A DNA stretch of 64,000 nt from Nostoc edaphicum CCNP1411 (GTDB taxonomy: Bacteria > Cyanobacteriota > Cyanobacteriia > Cyanobacteriales > Nostocaceae): assembly GCF_014023275.1 (NCBI RefSeq), contig NZ_CP054697.1:1-64000 (forward strand), given 5' to 3'. Positions 17,068 through 25,014 of this stretch are shown piece after piece (within the stretch, counting starts at the first letter, position 1; every line of letters starts with the position of its first letter). Below the pieces are notes generated by a model that did not search any database, was not told the DNA's origin, and saw nothing but the letters and a program-made list of their open reading frames with translations. The position numbers and the translations under genes are program-made.

Positions 17068-17404
17068 TTATTCCCCTTTTTGAACCAACAATTTCCCAGA
17101 CACTCCAGCCGTAAAACCCAACCCAATCGCCGCCACAGTAACGCTGGGCTTGATAAATAACGTCGCAATTCCAATAACTGCAGCCCCAAAGACAGCCATA
17201 GCAGCAAACGATAATCAACTGATTTTTGGGTTTAGCCCTTTCGTCCGATATGGATTGATGGACTATGGCATAATTTTCAAGCTCATTGGTAATTTCTAGT
17301 AAAGAAGCGCCGTACTGTTTTTCTAAGCGTTCGATAGCCAGCCTGTCTGCCTTAACTGGGCTTATGGCTAATTTTTGCAATGCTGTGGTTAATTTATCAG
17401 TCAT
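17068..17404 (-). pseudogene. Two-helix membrane protein, frameshifted
   Basis: The minus-strand frame starts at ATG 17404 (MTDKLTTALQKLAISPVKAD) and reads about 65 residues to KPKNQLII. There one extra T (GTTT for GTT, near 17200) shifts it. The next frame continues with a very hydrophobic AAMAVFGAAVIGIATLFI and a second helix, ending LLVQKGE at 17068. Repaired, it is a protein of about 110 residues with a charged N-terminal domain and two transmembrane helices, like the 89-residue product at 21178-21447. The upstream region contains the 11-bp iterons at 17516-17559. Function unknown; either a true pseudogene or a one-base sequence error. Confidence 0.6.
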
Positions 17405-17515
17405 TTTTAAACTTCCTATGCTCCGACATTCTAGAAAATGTTTAAAAAAAATTAAAACTTGCTGGAGAGACAAAAACGACTCTATTTTTCAGAGGTACTT
17501 GGAGATGTGAGAATA

Positions 17516-17559
17516 CCGGAACTTGACCGGAACTCGACCGGAACTCAACCGGAACTCAA
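17516..17559. repeat. 11-bp iteron cluster B (4 copies)
   Basis: Four head-to-tail copies of CCGGAACTYRA (17516-17526, 17527-17537, 17538-17548, 17549-17559). On the minus strand this reads TTGAGTTCCGG, the same unit as cluster A at 22369-22444. The cluster lies between the ATPase stop and the start of the two-helix gene at 17404, so it is in that gene's upstream region. Confidence 0.85.
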
Positions 17560-17577
17560 CGGTCAGTGTCACGAATA

Positions 17578-19495
17578 TTACTGGTTAACGTTAATAACAC
17601 TAAAACCATCTTTTTCATTTCCGCACAATCGTTTAGTGTCAATCAATTGTGATAGGGCATTTCTCAAGTAAAGAACACTCTTTTTCTCTTCGCCCCACTT
17701 GCGGCTGTTTCTGATAGCAGCAAAAGAAGCTGGAGGATTAGCAGTAGCTGCAACGATCGCCACAATCTGTTCCAAATCAGCCTCAGAAATACTATTTTCT
17801 TCTACTTCCAGAAATTCCAGTTCTTGATAAGGCTTTGAAAAAATGGACTCCAGATGATTAACTGCATCTGATGGAGCAATTTTCTCCCCTCTAGGTATGA
17901 CTGCCTTTTCATGCTGTTGAACTAATTCTGGGAAGAATTGAAGTAATGTTCTGGCTGGATCTGGTTGCCCATTGCCTGGGTGCAAATGGGTCTTTAGCCA
18001 TTCGGGAATCATGCCCAGATTGCCACCACTAACAGGTTCTCCAAAGTTATTAGGGTTGGCTTTAAAATATTCTCCACTAGCGACATTCATTTTGCGTAGA
18101 CCACCAGCGCTAACCGCTTGAGCTACACAACCAATAAAGTTAACCGATTGCTTAAAGGTATCTGCCAGCCCAGCCGTAGCTTTACCGACTACGCTTGTCA
18201 GGTTAGAGCCATGCAAGACGATAATTAATGTACCACCAGACTTAGCGAAGCGAGAAAGTAAATATTGAATCGCCCAGGTGCGATCGCTCTCCTCCAACAA
18301 TGACAGCAACCGCATTGCCTCATCAATCACTAGCAGTAAATTTTTATGGGAGTAAGGTTCGCTTCCATCTAAACCCTTAAGAAATTTCAATAAATCACGA
18401 GCGACGAGTTGATCAGCCCCATCCGCATCTTGATCCGGGTACTTAAGAGCAGAGGTCAAGTTGCAGGCAAAGGGGTAAACGTCCACCCCGGCTGTAAAGT
18501 ATTGGGTGTTCAATCCGGGGTCAAGTGCAGTAGATAATGTTGCCAAGATTGCTGCTAAGGTTCCCTTGCCACCTCGCTGAGTACCAGCGATCGCAATGAC
18601 TTGAGAACTCATCATATCTTCTACTTGGAAACCACTTTTCGTTAAAGCAGCGATGAGTGCGTTTGCCCTATTAATTAGAGGAAGATTAATTAAAGTCTCT
18701 GGTACAACTTCCCCATTAGCTGATGCCTGTAACTCTGTAGGTCTAGAAAACTCCGCAGCTTGGTTCATCTTGCCAATATCTACCTGTGGCGATTGAAACT
18801 GCTTGATATCTATGGTCGGTGGTAACTGGACGTTTGCCTGTGCGATGGCACTTATCTCCGACCGATTCACTCGGCTGTCAATTGTCACATCCTGTAAATG
18901 AAGAGCCATGCTTTCATAAGTGGGTAGCTGACGACCCTTGAGCTTGCCAAACCAGCCAAACATCCAGCGATAAGCATAAAAGCGTTTTCCTGCTTCAACT
19001 TGTGTTAAATACTGACTAATATTTTCAAACTCAGCATGAAGAAAGGTGTACTCTTCTGCTGATTGTCGCTCTAGGAATTTAACAGTATTGGCAAGATGAT
19101 CCGCTTGATAATTGCTCCTCGCATCATAATCCCCGGCACGAGCTAGAGCGTCTATAAAGTTGCCACGTACAAAAGGCAAGGGGGCGATCTCCTTGGTTCT
19201 GTTGGAATGTTCGACAACAAACCATAACCACGCAGCACCACCGACTAAACCACCAACTAGTGCCAAAGGGTTAACCGCATAACAAACTGCTCCGATCCCA
19301 GAAGCCAACAAACCAAGTACACGAGTCATGTCTGCTTCATTCTCAGATGCCCGTGCCATTTCAAATAATCCATCTTTTCTCTCTTGCAGCCATTGGGCGA
19401 TATTGCCAGCTTCCAAGTGAGACAAGCTAGGATATGATTCGCGTAAATGTTCAGTTTCTTTAGTTGTGAATTTTTGGGATATTGTTACTTTGCAT
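17578..19495 (-). CDS. Membrane-associated P-loop ATPase, FtsK/HerA/VirD4-like plasmid protein
   Basis: The clean open frame runs from a TTG at 19425 and encodes 615 residues. The N-terminus has hydrophobic segments (about 37-70) that can span the membrane. Walker A is AGTQRGGKGT (about 280), Walker B LLLVIDEA (about 363), and a sensor-like TLIIVLHGSN follows. This resembles DNA-pumping or coupling ATPases, but the exact family is not recognised. The frame stays open upstream of 19425 without an ATG. An ATG at 19495 with GGGAGG 5 bases upstream reads MQSNNIPK and joins this frame if one A in a run of five is removed, so the true start is probably 19495 with a one-base indel near 19470. It is the last large gene of the operon starting at 22353. 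Confidence 0.72.
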
Positions 19496-19564
19496 AAATG
19501 CCTCCCTTGGTGAAACGTTGCCGCCCCTTTTTTACAGTGATTGGTTTCTTGGGCGGTTTCCGTT

Positions 19565-20281
19565 CTAATCCTTTGTCAACCGCCAAATAGCGAACCCAAT
19601 TTCACCCGCCATCATTGTGCCGATGTTAAACAAGATGCAACCCAAAATCATGAATGGGGCTGTAAATTCAAATGGGTTACGAGCGGCAAAGGTGGTGACA
19701 ATATCGAACACCCAAACCGCAATCACAACTAGCCCAGCGCTAGAGCGATCGCGTATACCTGCGGTTTTGTAGTCCGCCCAGAGTTGGCCTACTAAGTCAA
19801 TCTTGCCACTAGGCTTGGTTTCAAGGTCATAAACCATGTGGTCTTGAAGTTCCCGTCGTGCTGAATCTGGGTTTTTACCGCGTAGGGCGTGGGCTTCGAT
19901 TACCTGAACGCCTACAGAAATTATGAATGCAAGGTAAAAAAACGGGTTGAACAGTGCAAACGGCACATTTAGCCAATTCCAAGTCGGCTCAAACCAGGGT
20001 AAAACAGGGGGCCCAGTAAAGATTAATTGCCAAGTTGAATCAGCACTAATCATGGAACCGCCGATAAATAAAATCCCGCCAACTAACGCGCGACCTGCAC
20101 CTCCATTAGCAACAAACTGATTGACTATAGCGGCGGCTGCTCTAATGGGTAAACCGACAATCATCACTACAGCCTTGGCACAAAAATCGATTATTTCACC
20201 AAGCGATCGCTTCTTACCTTTAGGCTTACTATCGCTGTTGCCAGTACTATTAGTTTCCGCACTTGATGAACTATTAGCCAT
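19565..20281 (-). CDS. Polytopic membrane protein of the ATPase operon
   Basis: 238 residues, not recognised. A Ser/Asn-rich soluble N-terminus and a KPKGKKRS patch precede about five hydrophobic segments: AVVMIVGLPIRAAAAIV, RALVGGILFIGGSMI, NVPFALFNPFFYLAFIISVG, then, after a charged loop (ALRGKNPDSARRELQDHM), SAGLVVIAVWVFDIVTTF and FMILGCILFNIGTMMAG. It may be the inner-membrane platform of the ATPase encoded next. Its ATG overlaps the stop of the upstream gene as TAATG, so translation is coupled. Nothing similar to conjugation VirB proteins is obvious. Confidence 0.75.
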   Translation of the reverse strand: MANSSSSAETNSTGNSDSKPKGKKRSLGEIIDFCAKAVVMIVGLPIRAAAAIVNQFVANGGAGRALVGGILFIGGSMISADSTWQLIFTGPPVLPWFEPTWNWLNVPFALFNPFFYLAFIISVGVQVIEAHALRGKNPDSARRELQDHMVYDLETKPSGKIDLVGQLWADYKTAGIRDRSSAGLVVIAVWVFDIVTTFAARNPFEFTAPFMILGCILFNIGTMMAGEIGFAIWRLTKD

Positions 20282-20691
20282 TACTTTTTCCTCACTGGTT
20301 TGATATTTTGAACGCTTTTACAAATCCCTTTGGCTTTGTATTTCCACTTCCAAATTCCTTCTTCAATTCGTCCAATACACCTGCCCGTCGCATCAAAAAC
20401 ATCAATAATCTCATCATCAAGATATAGGGTTGTGTCTGGTCTGGGATTGCGTTTAGCGCTATCAAAGTAATTGGTAATTCTCAGTTTCCGAGTTGTGGGC
20501 ATCACTCCCGCCTCATATAGAGCATCACTGGTTTTTGCCCGTTCTTCTATGCGGGAACGCTCTAATTCTTCTGTGGCTTTTAGCCGTTGAAGTTCTGCAT
20601 AAGCCCCCAACTTGGGTACTAAGGGGATGATTACAGGCAATATGCAAATGCCAACACCAGCCAAAGCTAAGTACAGTTGTTTCTTATACAT
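20281..20691 (-). CDS. Single-pass membrane protein with coiled coil
   Basis: 136 residues, not recognised. An N-terminal transmembrane helix (LALAGVGICILPVIIPLVP) is followed by a charged helical stretch (ELQRLKATEELERSRIEERA) and a beta-rich C-terminus (DTTLYLDDEIIDVFDATGRC). The C-terminal part looks like a small periplasmic or cytoplasmic binding domain. It is the first gene after the TGAAAC repeat array and is coupled to the polytopic protein by overlapping stop and start codons. The array occupies its upstream region and could hold its promoter. Confidence 0.72.
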   Translation of the reverse strand: MYKKQLYLALAGVGICILPVIIPLVPKLGAYAELQRLKATEELERSRIEERAKTSDALYEAGVMPTTRKLRITNYFDSAKRNPRPDTTLYLDDEIIDVFDATGRCIGRIEEGIWKWKYKAKGICKSVQNIKPVRKK

Positions 20692-20734
20692 GAGACTACT
20701 GTGTTATAGCGCGTTCTTACTACAAATTTTTCCC

Positions 20735-21170
20735 CTGTTTCACACATAAAATGAGGCGTTTCATGTTTCACGATGCTGAAACATTGATGAAACCGTTGAA
20801 ACAGTTTCGTGAAACAGCTGGATGAAACACTACCCTTCATAACGCTTTTCGAGCAAGGAATTAGCTAGTGTTTCATGTTTCACGTTTCACGTTTCACGCT
20901 GGGGGAATGCTGTTTCATGCTGTTTCACGCCCTGAAACACTGATGAAACCGTTGAAACTGTTTCATGAAACAGTGCTGTGAAACAGCTTCGTGAAACAAT
21001 CTCGCCCATAAAGGCTTTCGATCAAGGAATTAGCTGGTGTTTCATGTTTCACGTTTGATGTTTCACGCTGGGGGAATGCTGTTTCACGGTGTTTCACGCC
21101 CTGAAACACTGATGAAACCGTTGAAACTGTTTCATGAAACAGTTCTGTGAAACAGCTTTATGAAACACTC
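20735..21170. repeat. Dense TGAAAC/GTTTCA repeat array, centromere- or origin-like
   Basis: About 33 copies of TGAAAC or its complement GTTTCA lie in 435 bases, many as GTTTCACGTTTCACGTTTCA or CTGTTTCATGAAACAG. The array is built from a larger unit starting CTGAAACAYTGATGAAACCG at 20776, 20932 and 21101, so the period is 156 then 169 bases; the third copy is partial. Each unit has a block of direct copies, a block of inverted copies and a unique part (CAAGGAATTAGCT). No protein is encoded. Many sites in both orientations suit a DNA-binding protein that spreads, as in a plasmid centromere, or an origin. Confidence 0.85.
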
Positions 21171-21177
21171 CCGCCCA

Positions 21178-21447
21178 TCACTCTTGCCTCGATGCCCGTC
21201 CCAGAAATGTCAATCCTGCACCAACAAGTAATCCCAAGGGAATGAACATCCCACTACCAATTAATCCAGTAGCAACAACGCTACCAACGAGATATGCACT
21301 GCCACCTAAAGCGCCAACAACTGAAGTAGCAAACAATCCCGTACTCAGAATATCCATAACTTGATTTTTCCTTTGATGAGTTAATAGTTCTTGAAGTAAT
21401 CGGATTTCAGCAACAGTAGCAACAGTTTCATTTTGGATTTGTAACAA
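21178..21447 (-). CDS. Small protein with two membrane helices
   Basis: 89 residues from a TTG at 21447, not recognised. A charged N-terminus (TVAEIRLLQELLTHQRKNQV) precedes two hydrophobic helices, LFATSVVGALGGSAYLVGSV and a Gly-rich second one (GSGMFIPLGLLVGAGLTF). The reading frame is open further upstream and overlaps the end of the 191-residue gene with plausible protein sequence (DPILEAYKTVAALLQ), so the real start may lie inside that gene. The layout resembles the repaired product at 17068-17404. It ends only 8 bases before the TGAAAC array. Confidence 0.6.
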   Translation of the reverse strand: MLQIQNETVATVAEIRLLQELLTHQRKNQVMDILSTGLFATSVVGALGGSAYLVGSVVATGLIGSGMFIPLGLLVGAGLTFLGRASRQE

Positions 21448-21470
21448 TGCTGCTACTGTTTTATAAGCTT

Positions 21471-22046
21471 CTAAAATCGGATCTGTGTCCCCATTGAACT
21501 GACTCTCTCCCGCAATAAATTGAGTCGCGCTTTGAGTTGTTCCTTTTTTTGGATCGACTTCCCCAGCCTTGTTGAGGCTTCTTCTGCCAAATTAATCAAA
21601 CTCTGATCTATCTCGGTAATCTGGTTATCGACTTCCAACATGGATTGTTCAGCAAAGGCATCCAACACAGTCCCTTTGGCTCCAATCAAGGATTCCATGA
21701 ACAATAAAGCTCCTGTAACACCAGTTGATGCACCCAGAATCTTAGATTGCTCATTTTGAACGGCTATAGCACCAGAAATAGTCTCTTTATCAGCCGCAGT
21801 CAACTTGTATGAGGCTTGTTGAATTGCCTCATCAGCTTTGGTGATTGTGGCTTCGGGTATATCTGCTACAGGTGATTGTTGAGGCTGTAATCTCTCACTA
21901 TTGGTAATATCTTGAAATCTAGCTAAAATCTCCTCTGGAACTAGTGAATCTACCGTCCATTTTTGCTCTGGATATTGACGGCGTAGTTCATCAACTACTT
22001 TTCCTGGTACTTTGTTGAGAGCTTGTGCGAATTCTTTAACAATCAT
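21471..22046 (-). CDS. Helical protein with central hydrophobic segment, ATPase operon
   Basis: 191 residues, not recognised. The N-terminal 60 residues look like a small helical domain (FAQALNKVPGKVVDELRRQY). A linker rich in Q and P follows, then a long helix with a short hydrophobic stretch (ILGASTGVTGALLFMESLI), and finally a coiled coil (VDNQITEIDQSLINLAEEAS). TAGGAGCC precedes the ATG at 22046, the same leader sequence as the upstream gene's AGGAGCC. Together with neighbours it forms a compact minus-strand operon. A structural or scaffold role with the ATPase is inferred from context only. Confidence 0.72.
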   Translation of the reverse strand: MIVKEFAQALNKVPGKVVDELRRQYPEQKWTVDSLVPEEILARFQDITNSERLQPQQSPVADIPEATITKADEAIQQASYKLTAADKETISGAIAVQNEQSKILGASTGVTGALLFMESLIGAKGTVLDAFAEQSMLEVDNQITEIDQSLINLAEEASTRLGKSIQKKEQLKARLNLLRERVSSMGTQIRF

Positions 22047-22086
22047 GATTTAGGCTCCTAAAAACTTTTCGGGGTGATTTTTTAAT

Positions 22087-22353
22087 TCAATTGCCACCTT
22101 TTTTCAAAGAACCTTTGGCTAAAACGTAACTTCTAATTCTTTGAAGCACAGGTAAATGCCAGTTTGTCAACTTCGCTCGTCCGTTTAGCCCTCCATTATC
22201 TTCGTCCCGAAAATCCTCAAATTCTGGCAAGTACAAAGAAGCTAAGTCTAGATACTTTTGGAACTGTCTAATTCCAACTGATGGCTCCAATTTCTTGGCT
22301 GCCTCCTCTCGTGTTAACAATTGTTCAACTACACAGCTTCCTTGAATTAGCAA
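22087..22353 (-). CDS. Small MerR-like or winged-helix protein, first gene of ATPase operon
   Basis: 88 residues from a TTG at 22353. The segment LLTREEAAKKLEPSVGIRQF looks like a helix-turn-helix start of a DNA-binding domain, followed by a helix near YLPEFEDFRDE and a basic C-terminus (YVLAKGSLKKGG). I cannot name the family. AGGAG at about 22364 is the ribosome binding site; immediately upstream are the seven 11-bp iterons of cluster A and then a terminator. First position, small size and the adjoining iterons make it a candidate autoregulator that binds those repeats, which is inference. Confidence 0.6.
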   Translation of the reverse strand: MLIQGSCVVEQLLTREEAAKKLEPSVGIRQFQKYLDLASLYLPEFEDFRDEDNGGLNGRAKLTNWHLPVLQRIRSYVLAKGSLKKGGN

Positions 22354-22368
22354 TGGTTTCGGCTCCTA

Positions 22369-22444
22369 GAGTTCCGATTGAGTTCCGACTGAGTTCCGAC
22401 TGAGTTCCGATTGAATTCCGGTTGAGTTCCGATTGAATTCCGGT
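22369..22444. repeat. 11-bp iteron cluster A (7 copies)
   Basis: Seven head-to-tail copies of GARTTCCGRYT: 22369-22379, 22380-22390, 22391-22401, 22402-22412, 22413-22423, 22424-22434 and 22435-22445 (the last differs in its final base). The same unit in the opposite orientation makes cluster B at 17516-17559. It lies directly upstream of the operon's first gene, between a terminator and the ribosome binding site. Confidence 0.9.
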
Positions 22445-22462
22445 ACTGCTAATACTAATAAT

Positions 22463-22494
22463 AAAAACCCTACCGGCTGGTGAGTAGGGTTTTT
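22463..22494. terminator. Bidirectional intrinsic terminator
   Basis: AAAAACCCTAC (22464-22474) pairs with GTAGGGTTTTT (22484-22494) around CGGCTGGTGA. The T run on one strand and A run on the other let it act in both directions. It separates the ATPase operon and iteron cluster A from the small gene at 22520. Confidence 0.85.
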
Positions 22495-22500
22495 CTGATG

Positions 22501-22525
22501 ACTTAGCGTCAGGCTGACGCTAAGT
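22501..22525. promoter_or_regulatory. Perfect 25-bp palindrome
   Basis: ACTTAGCGTCAG and CTGACGCTAAGT are perfect inverted repeats around a single central G. This is unlike a terminator, which lies next to it at 22463-22494, because it has no loop or T run and overlaps the 3' end of the small gene. An operator for a dimeric protein or a recombinase site is possible. Confidence 0.6.
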
Positions 22526-22732
22526 ACCTGATAATAATTTATGGATAGCTCCAAAATGATTAAGTACCTGTGGTTTTGGCTGTTGATACCTTGTACTACT
22601 TTCGTCAGCTAACCAATGACTTATTGTTTGTTCAGGATAATCACTAAGCCTATGCATCAGGTATATGGAAGCATTGTGAATTATTTTGAATTCTCTTGGA
22701 TGCATTGGTTTAATACCAATGTTTTGTACCAT
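22520..22732 (-). CDS. Small hypothetical protein, 70 residues
   Basis: 70 residues starting MVQNIGIKPMHPREFKIIHN and ending HKLLSGT. GTAGGAGCG just upstream of the ATG at 22732 is a good ribosome binding site. The middle (LMHRLSDYPEQTISHWLAD) looks helical with conserved-looking aromatic residues. No domain is recognised. It is on the minus strand and ends at the palindrome and terminator, so it appears to be a separate unit from the ATPase operon. A GCGATCGC octamer lies at its start. Confidence 0.5.
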   Translation of the reverse strand: MVQNIGIKPMHPREFKIIHNASIYLMHRLSDYPEQTISHWLADESSTRYQQPKPQVLNHFGAIHKLLSGT

Positions 22733-22770
22733 ACTGCGATCGCTCCTACTATCGGGTTAGTCTGTGCGCA

Positions 22771-24599
22771 AATTTCTCACAAACAATAAAAAATCGATTT
22801 ATATGGACTGATATAAGACATTTTTTCGATACATCACCCATTCAAATTGACGTAGATAAATAAACTAAGTATAACTAGCACTTTTTAAGCTAAAACAATT
22901 ACTTTGATTATTTTTAATACTGAAACAAAAATGCTCTGTTCATAAAATTAAGCATTCCAAAACAAGGCTTGAATAAAACCAAACCCAAAACATCATTAAT
23001 TAGAGATTCAGGAAATACAAATTGCTTAAAATTAAGCGGTATTAGTCAGAAATTTTAAGCATCTGTAAGCAGCAGCAAAGAGATGTTTATACGGACAAGA
23101 GCTTGTAATCGCAATTAAAATTCGCCGCGAGCTTACAGTAATTAAGGCTCCTAACTTCAATAATTTTGTCCGAATAGTTCCAACTTGAGCATTTTGTAGT
23201 TCGGTTTTAGCTAAACATTGTTGACGCAATGCATTCATCAAAATATAAGCAAGAGAAGAGAACCACAAACGCAACTGATTTCCCGCAAATGTGTGGGTAC
23301 TTGTTCTATCACTAAAAAGTTCTAGTTGTTGTTCTTTAAAGCGATTTTCCATCTCCCCGCGCTTACAGTATTTTTGTCTATAAAGTTGACTAGGAGGTAC
23401 TTTATTGGTAGGAAGACTTGTAACAACAAAACGAATATTAGTCCCCTTTGCTCCATATTCAACCTTACAAACAACACGACGGCTACGACTCCAAGATTCA
23501 CGAGTCTGATAGTCTAACGACTTATGCCAAATTGAGTTATCAATCAGGTCACAAGCAAGTTCGGAAAGTTGTTCATCTGGTTTAAATACAGTTTCTAAGA
23601 ATGAAACTACTGTTGATAATTTCTGCTCAAACTCAAGCTTCGCTCTATTTTGAGTCGTCGTAGCCATTTGAATTAAACGACTGTTTCGCGCCAATCCAAA
23701 AACGTAGTCAACTCCAGGGAGCGACTCACACCATGTCATTATATCCTCTCTGGAATAGGCACTATCTCCTCGTACTAAAATCTCAACATTCTGCCACTGT
23801 TGACGTATTTGTTTAATGACTCTCTGCAACTCTTCTAACGCCCCAAATGCTGGGTCTACATTAGAAGGTCTAAGTTTGGCTGCTAACAAATGTTTTCCAC
23901 AGAAAATATAAAGTGGAGCATAACAGTATCCTCCGTAATAAGTATTGAAGAAAACTTGCTCCTGATTGCCGTGTACTAAATCATCGGTTACATCTAAGTC
24001 CAAAATAATTTTTCGTGGTTCTTTTAAGTAAGATTTTAAAAATATACTTACAAATAGGCTTTCAATTTCTGCTGAAGAATGCCCAATTTTATGGTAACGA
24101 CTATCTGCTCCTTGTTCTACATCTTCAGGGCAATGTTCCAGCCTATTTAATGTACTCTTACCTGCTAATGTTGCAGGTTCATCCTCTACTCCAATTCTTT
24201 TTCCTAATGCTAAAGCAAACATCGGATCATGACGTAATTCTTCATGGTCATTTAAGTCTTCGTATCCCATGATCAACCCGTATATCCGTTGCTTGATTAA
24301 GTTTTCTATTGAATGGTCAATCCGATAAGGCTTTCGGTAATCTTGGAAACACTGTGCAAACTGTGATGTGATTTGCAGTTTTCTGTCTATTTCAGCAATT
24401 AAGCTTAAACCTGCATCGGATGTTACCTGTCCACCCTGGAAATTAACTACAACTGGCGGCGATTTTGGTTGCTCAAATTTGAACTGTTTTGGGAGCGATC
24501 GCGTTGCTGGTTGAATCATGTTTTAAAACTGCTGAAATGCCTGCCATATATACATCTTAGCAGTTTTTATACCCATTTATTTACGAGTTGGTGAGAAAT
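22771..24599 (-). mobile_element. IS1380-type insertion sequence (approximate ends)
   Basis: The element carries one transposase gene (23032-24519). Candidate terminal inverted repeats are AATTTCTCACAAAC at 22771-22784 and GTTGGTGAGAAAT at 24587-24599, sharing ATTTCTCAC plus AAC. The repeats are short and imperfect and I could not find a target duplication, so the ends are approximate and could lie 5-10 bases further out. Confidence 0.55.
23032..24519 (-). CDS. IS1380-family transposase
   Basis: 495 residues, apparently intact. The N-terminal VVVNFQGGQVTSDAGLSLIA is the hallmark of IS1380 transposases, followed by the DDE catalytic core: LDLDVTDDLVHG near residue 173 carries the first Asp pair, ILVRGDSAYSRE near 248 the second, and the region KRGEMENRFKEQQLELF near 388 the Glu. 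The C-terminal part (NQLRLWFSSLAYILMNALRQ) is typical as well. ATG at 24519 is the natural start; GCGATCGC sits nearby. The gene is on the minus strand, the same as the flanking operons, and lies between them. Confidence 0.93.
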   Translation of the reverse strand: MIQPATRSLPKQFKFEQPKSPPVVVNFQGGQVTSDAGLSLIAEIDRKLQITSQFAQCFQDYRKPYRIDHSIENLIKQRIYGLIMGYEDLNDHEELRHDPMFALALGKRIGVEDEPATLAGKSTLNRLEHCPEDVEQGADSRYHKIGHSSAEIESLFVSIFLKSYLKEPRKIILDLDVTDDLVHGNQEQVFFNTYYGGYCYAPLYIFCGKHLLAAKLRPSNVDPAFGALEELQRVIKQIRQQWQNVEILVRGDSAYSREDIMTWCESLPGVDYVFGLARNSRLIQMATTTQNRAKLEFEQKLSTVVSFLETVFKPDEQLSELACDLIDNSIWHKSLDYQTRESWSRSRRVVCKVEYGAKGTNIRFVVTSLPTNKVPPSQLYRQKYCKRGEMENRFKEQQLELFSDRTSTHTFAGNQLRLWFSSLAYILMNALRQQCLAKTELQNAQVGTIRTKLLKLGALITVSSRRILIAITSSCPYKHLFAAAYRCLKFLTNTA

Positions 24600-24651
24600 C
24601 CGGGTGTGGTGGGGAATAGCCCTCTGGTGTTGAAAAATCTCTGCTTAATTT

Positions 24652-24879
24652 CTAGACTTTTCCTATTTGTTGTTTGATCATCTGCTCCACGTCATCAATT
24701 GCGTTCACTATTTCTCCTAAAACATTGAAAGCATCGTTTAATACCACATCATTTGATGTAGAAAAGTACTCGGACGATTGAAGCCTGCGATAATCCTTAC
24801 TACTCCCAACAAGCCGCAATGTATGTTGACAACCTTGCAAAATAGTCCGAATCTCTGATGTAGTTAACTTGATTTCCAT
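24652..24879 (-). CDS. Small hypothetical protein, last gene of Ycf46 operon
   Basis: 75 residues, acidic and helical (MEIKLTTSEIRTILQGC at the start, DDVEQMIKQQIGKV at the end), not recognised. GGGAGGG 8 bases before ATG 24879 is an excellent ribosome binding site, which supports a real gene. It follows the IS-interrupted two-helix gene by 14 bases, so it was part of the same transcript before the insertion. With no membrane or Cys features its role cannot be guessed. Confidence 0.65.
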   Translation of the reverse strand: MEIKLTTSEIRTILQGCQHTLRLVGSSKDYRRLQSSEYFSTSNDVVLNDAFNVLGEIVNAIDDVEQMIKQQIGKV

Positions 24880-25014
24880 TATTGTTTCCCTCCCTAAAGT
24901 TTGTCCCGGTAAATACTAAAACTTGCTCCGACTAAAGAACTGCCTAAGAATGCAGAAAAACTGACCAACATAGCTCCAAGACTTCTGTTTTTCTGGTACT
25001 CCCAACCAGAGATA

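Noticed and set aside
20735..21170. Repeat array as a CRISPR
   Set aside because: Motifs are 6 bases, in both orientations and unevenly spaced; no constant repeat with unique spacers and no cas genes.
22366..22554. 62-codon minus-strand frame with repeated residues
   Set aside because: It is produced by translating the 11-bp iterons; no start support.
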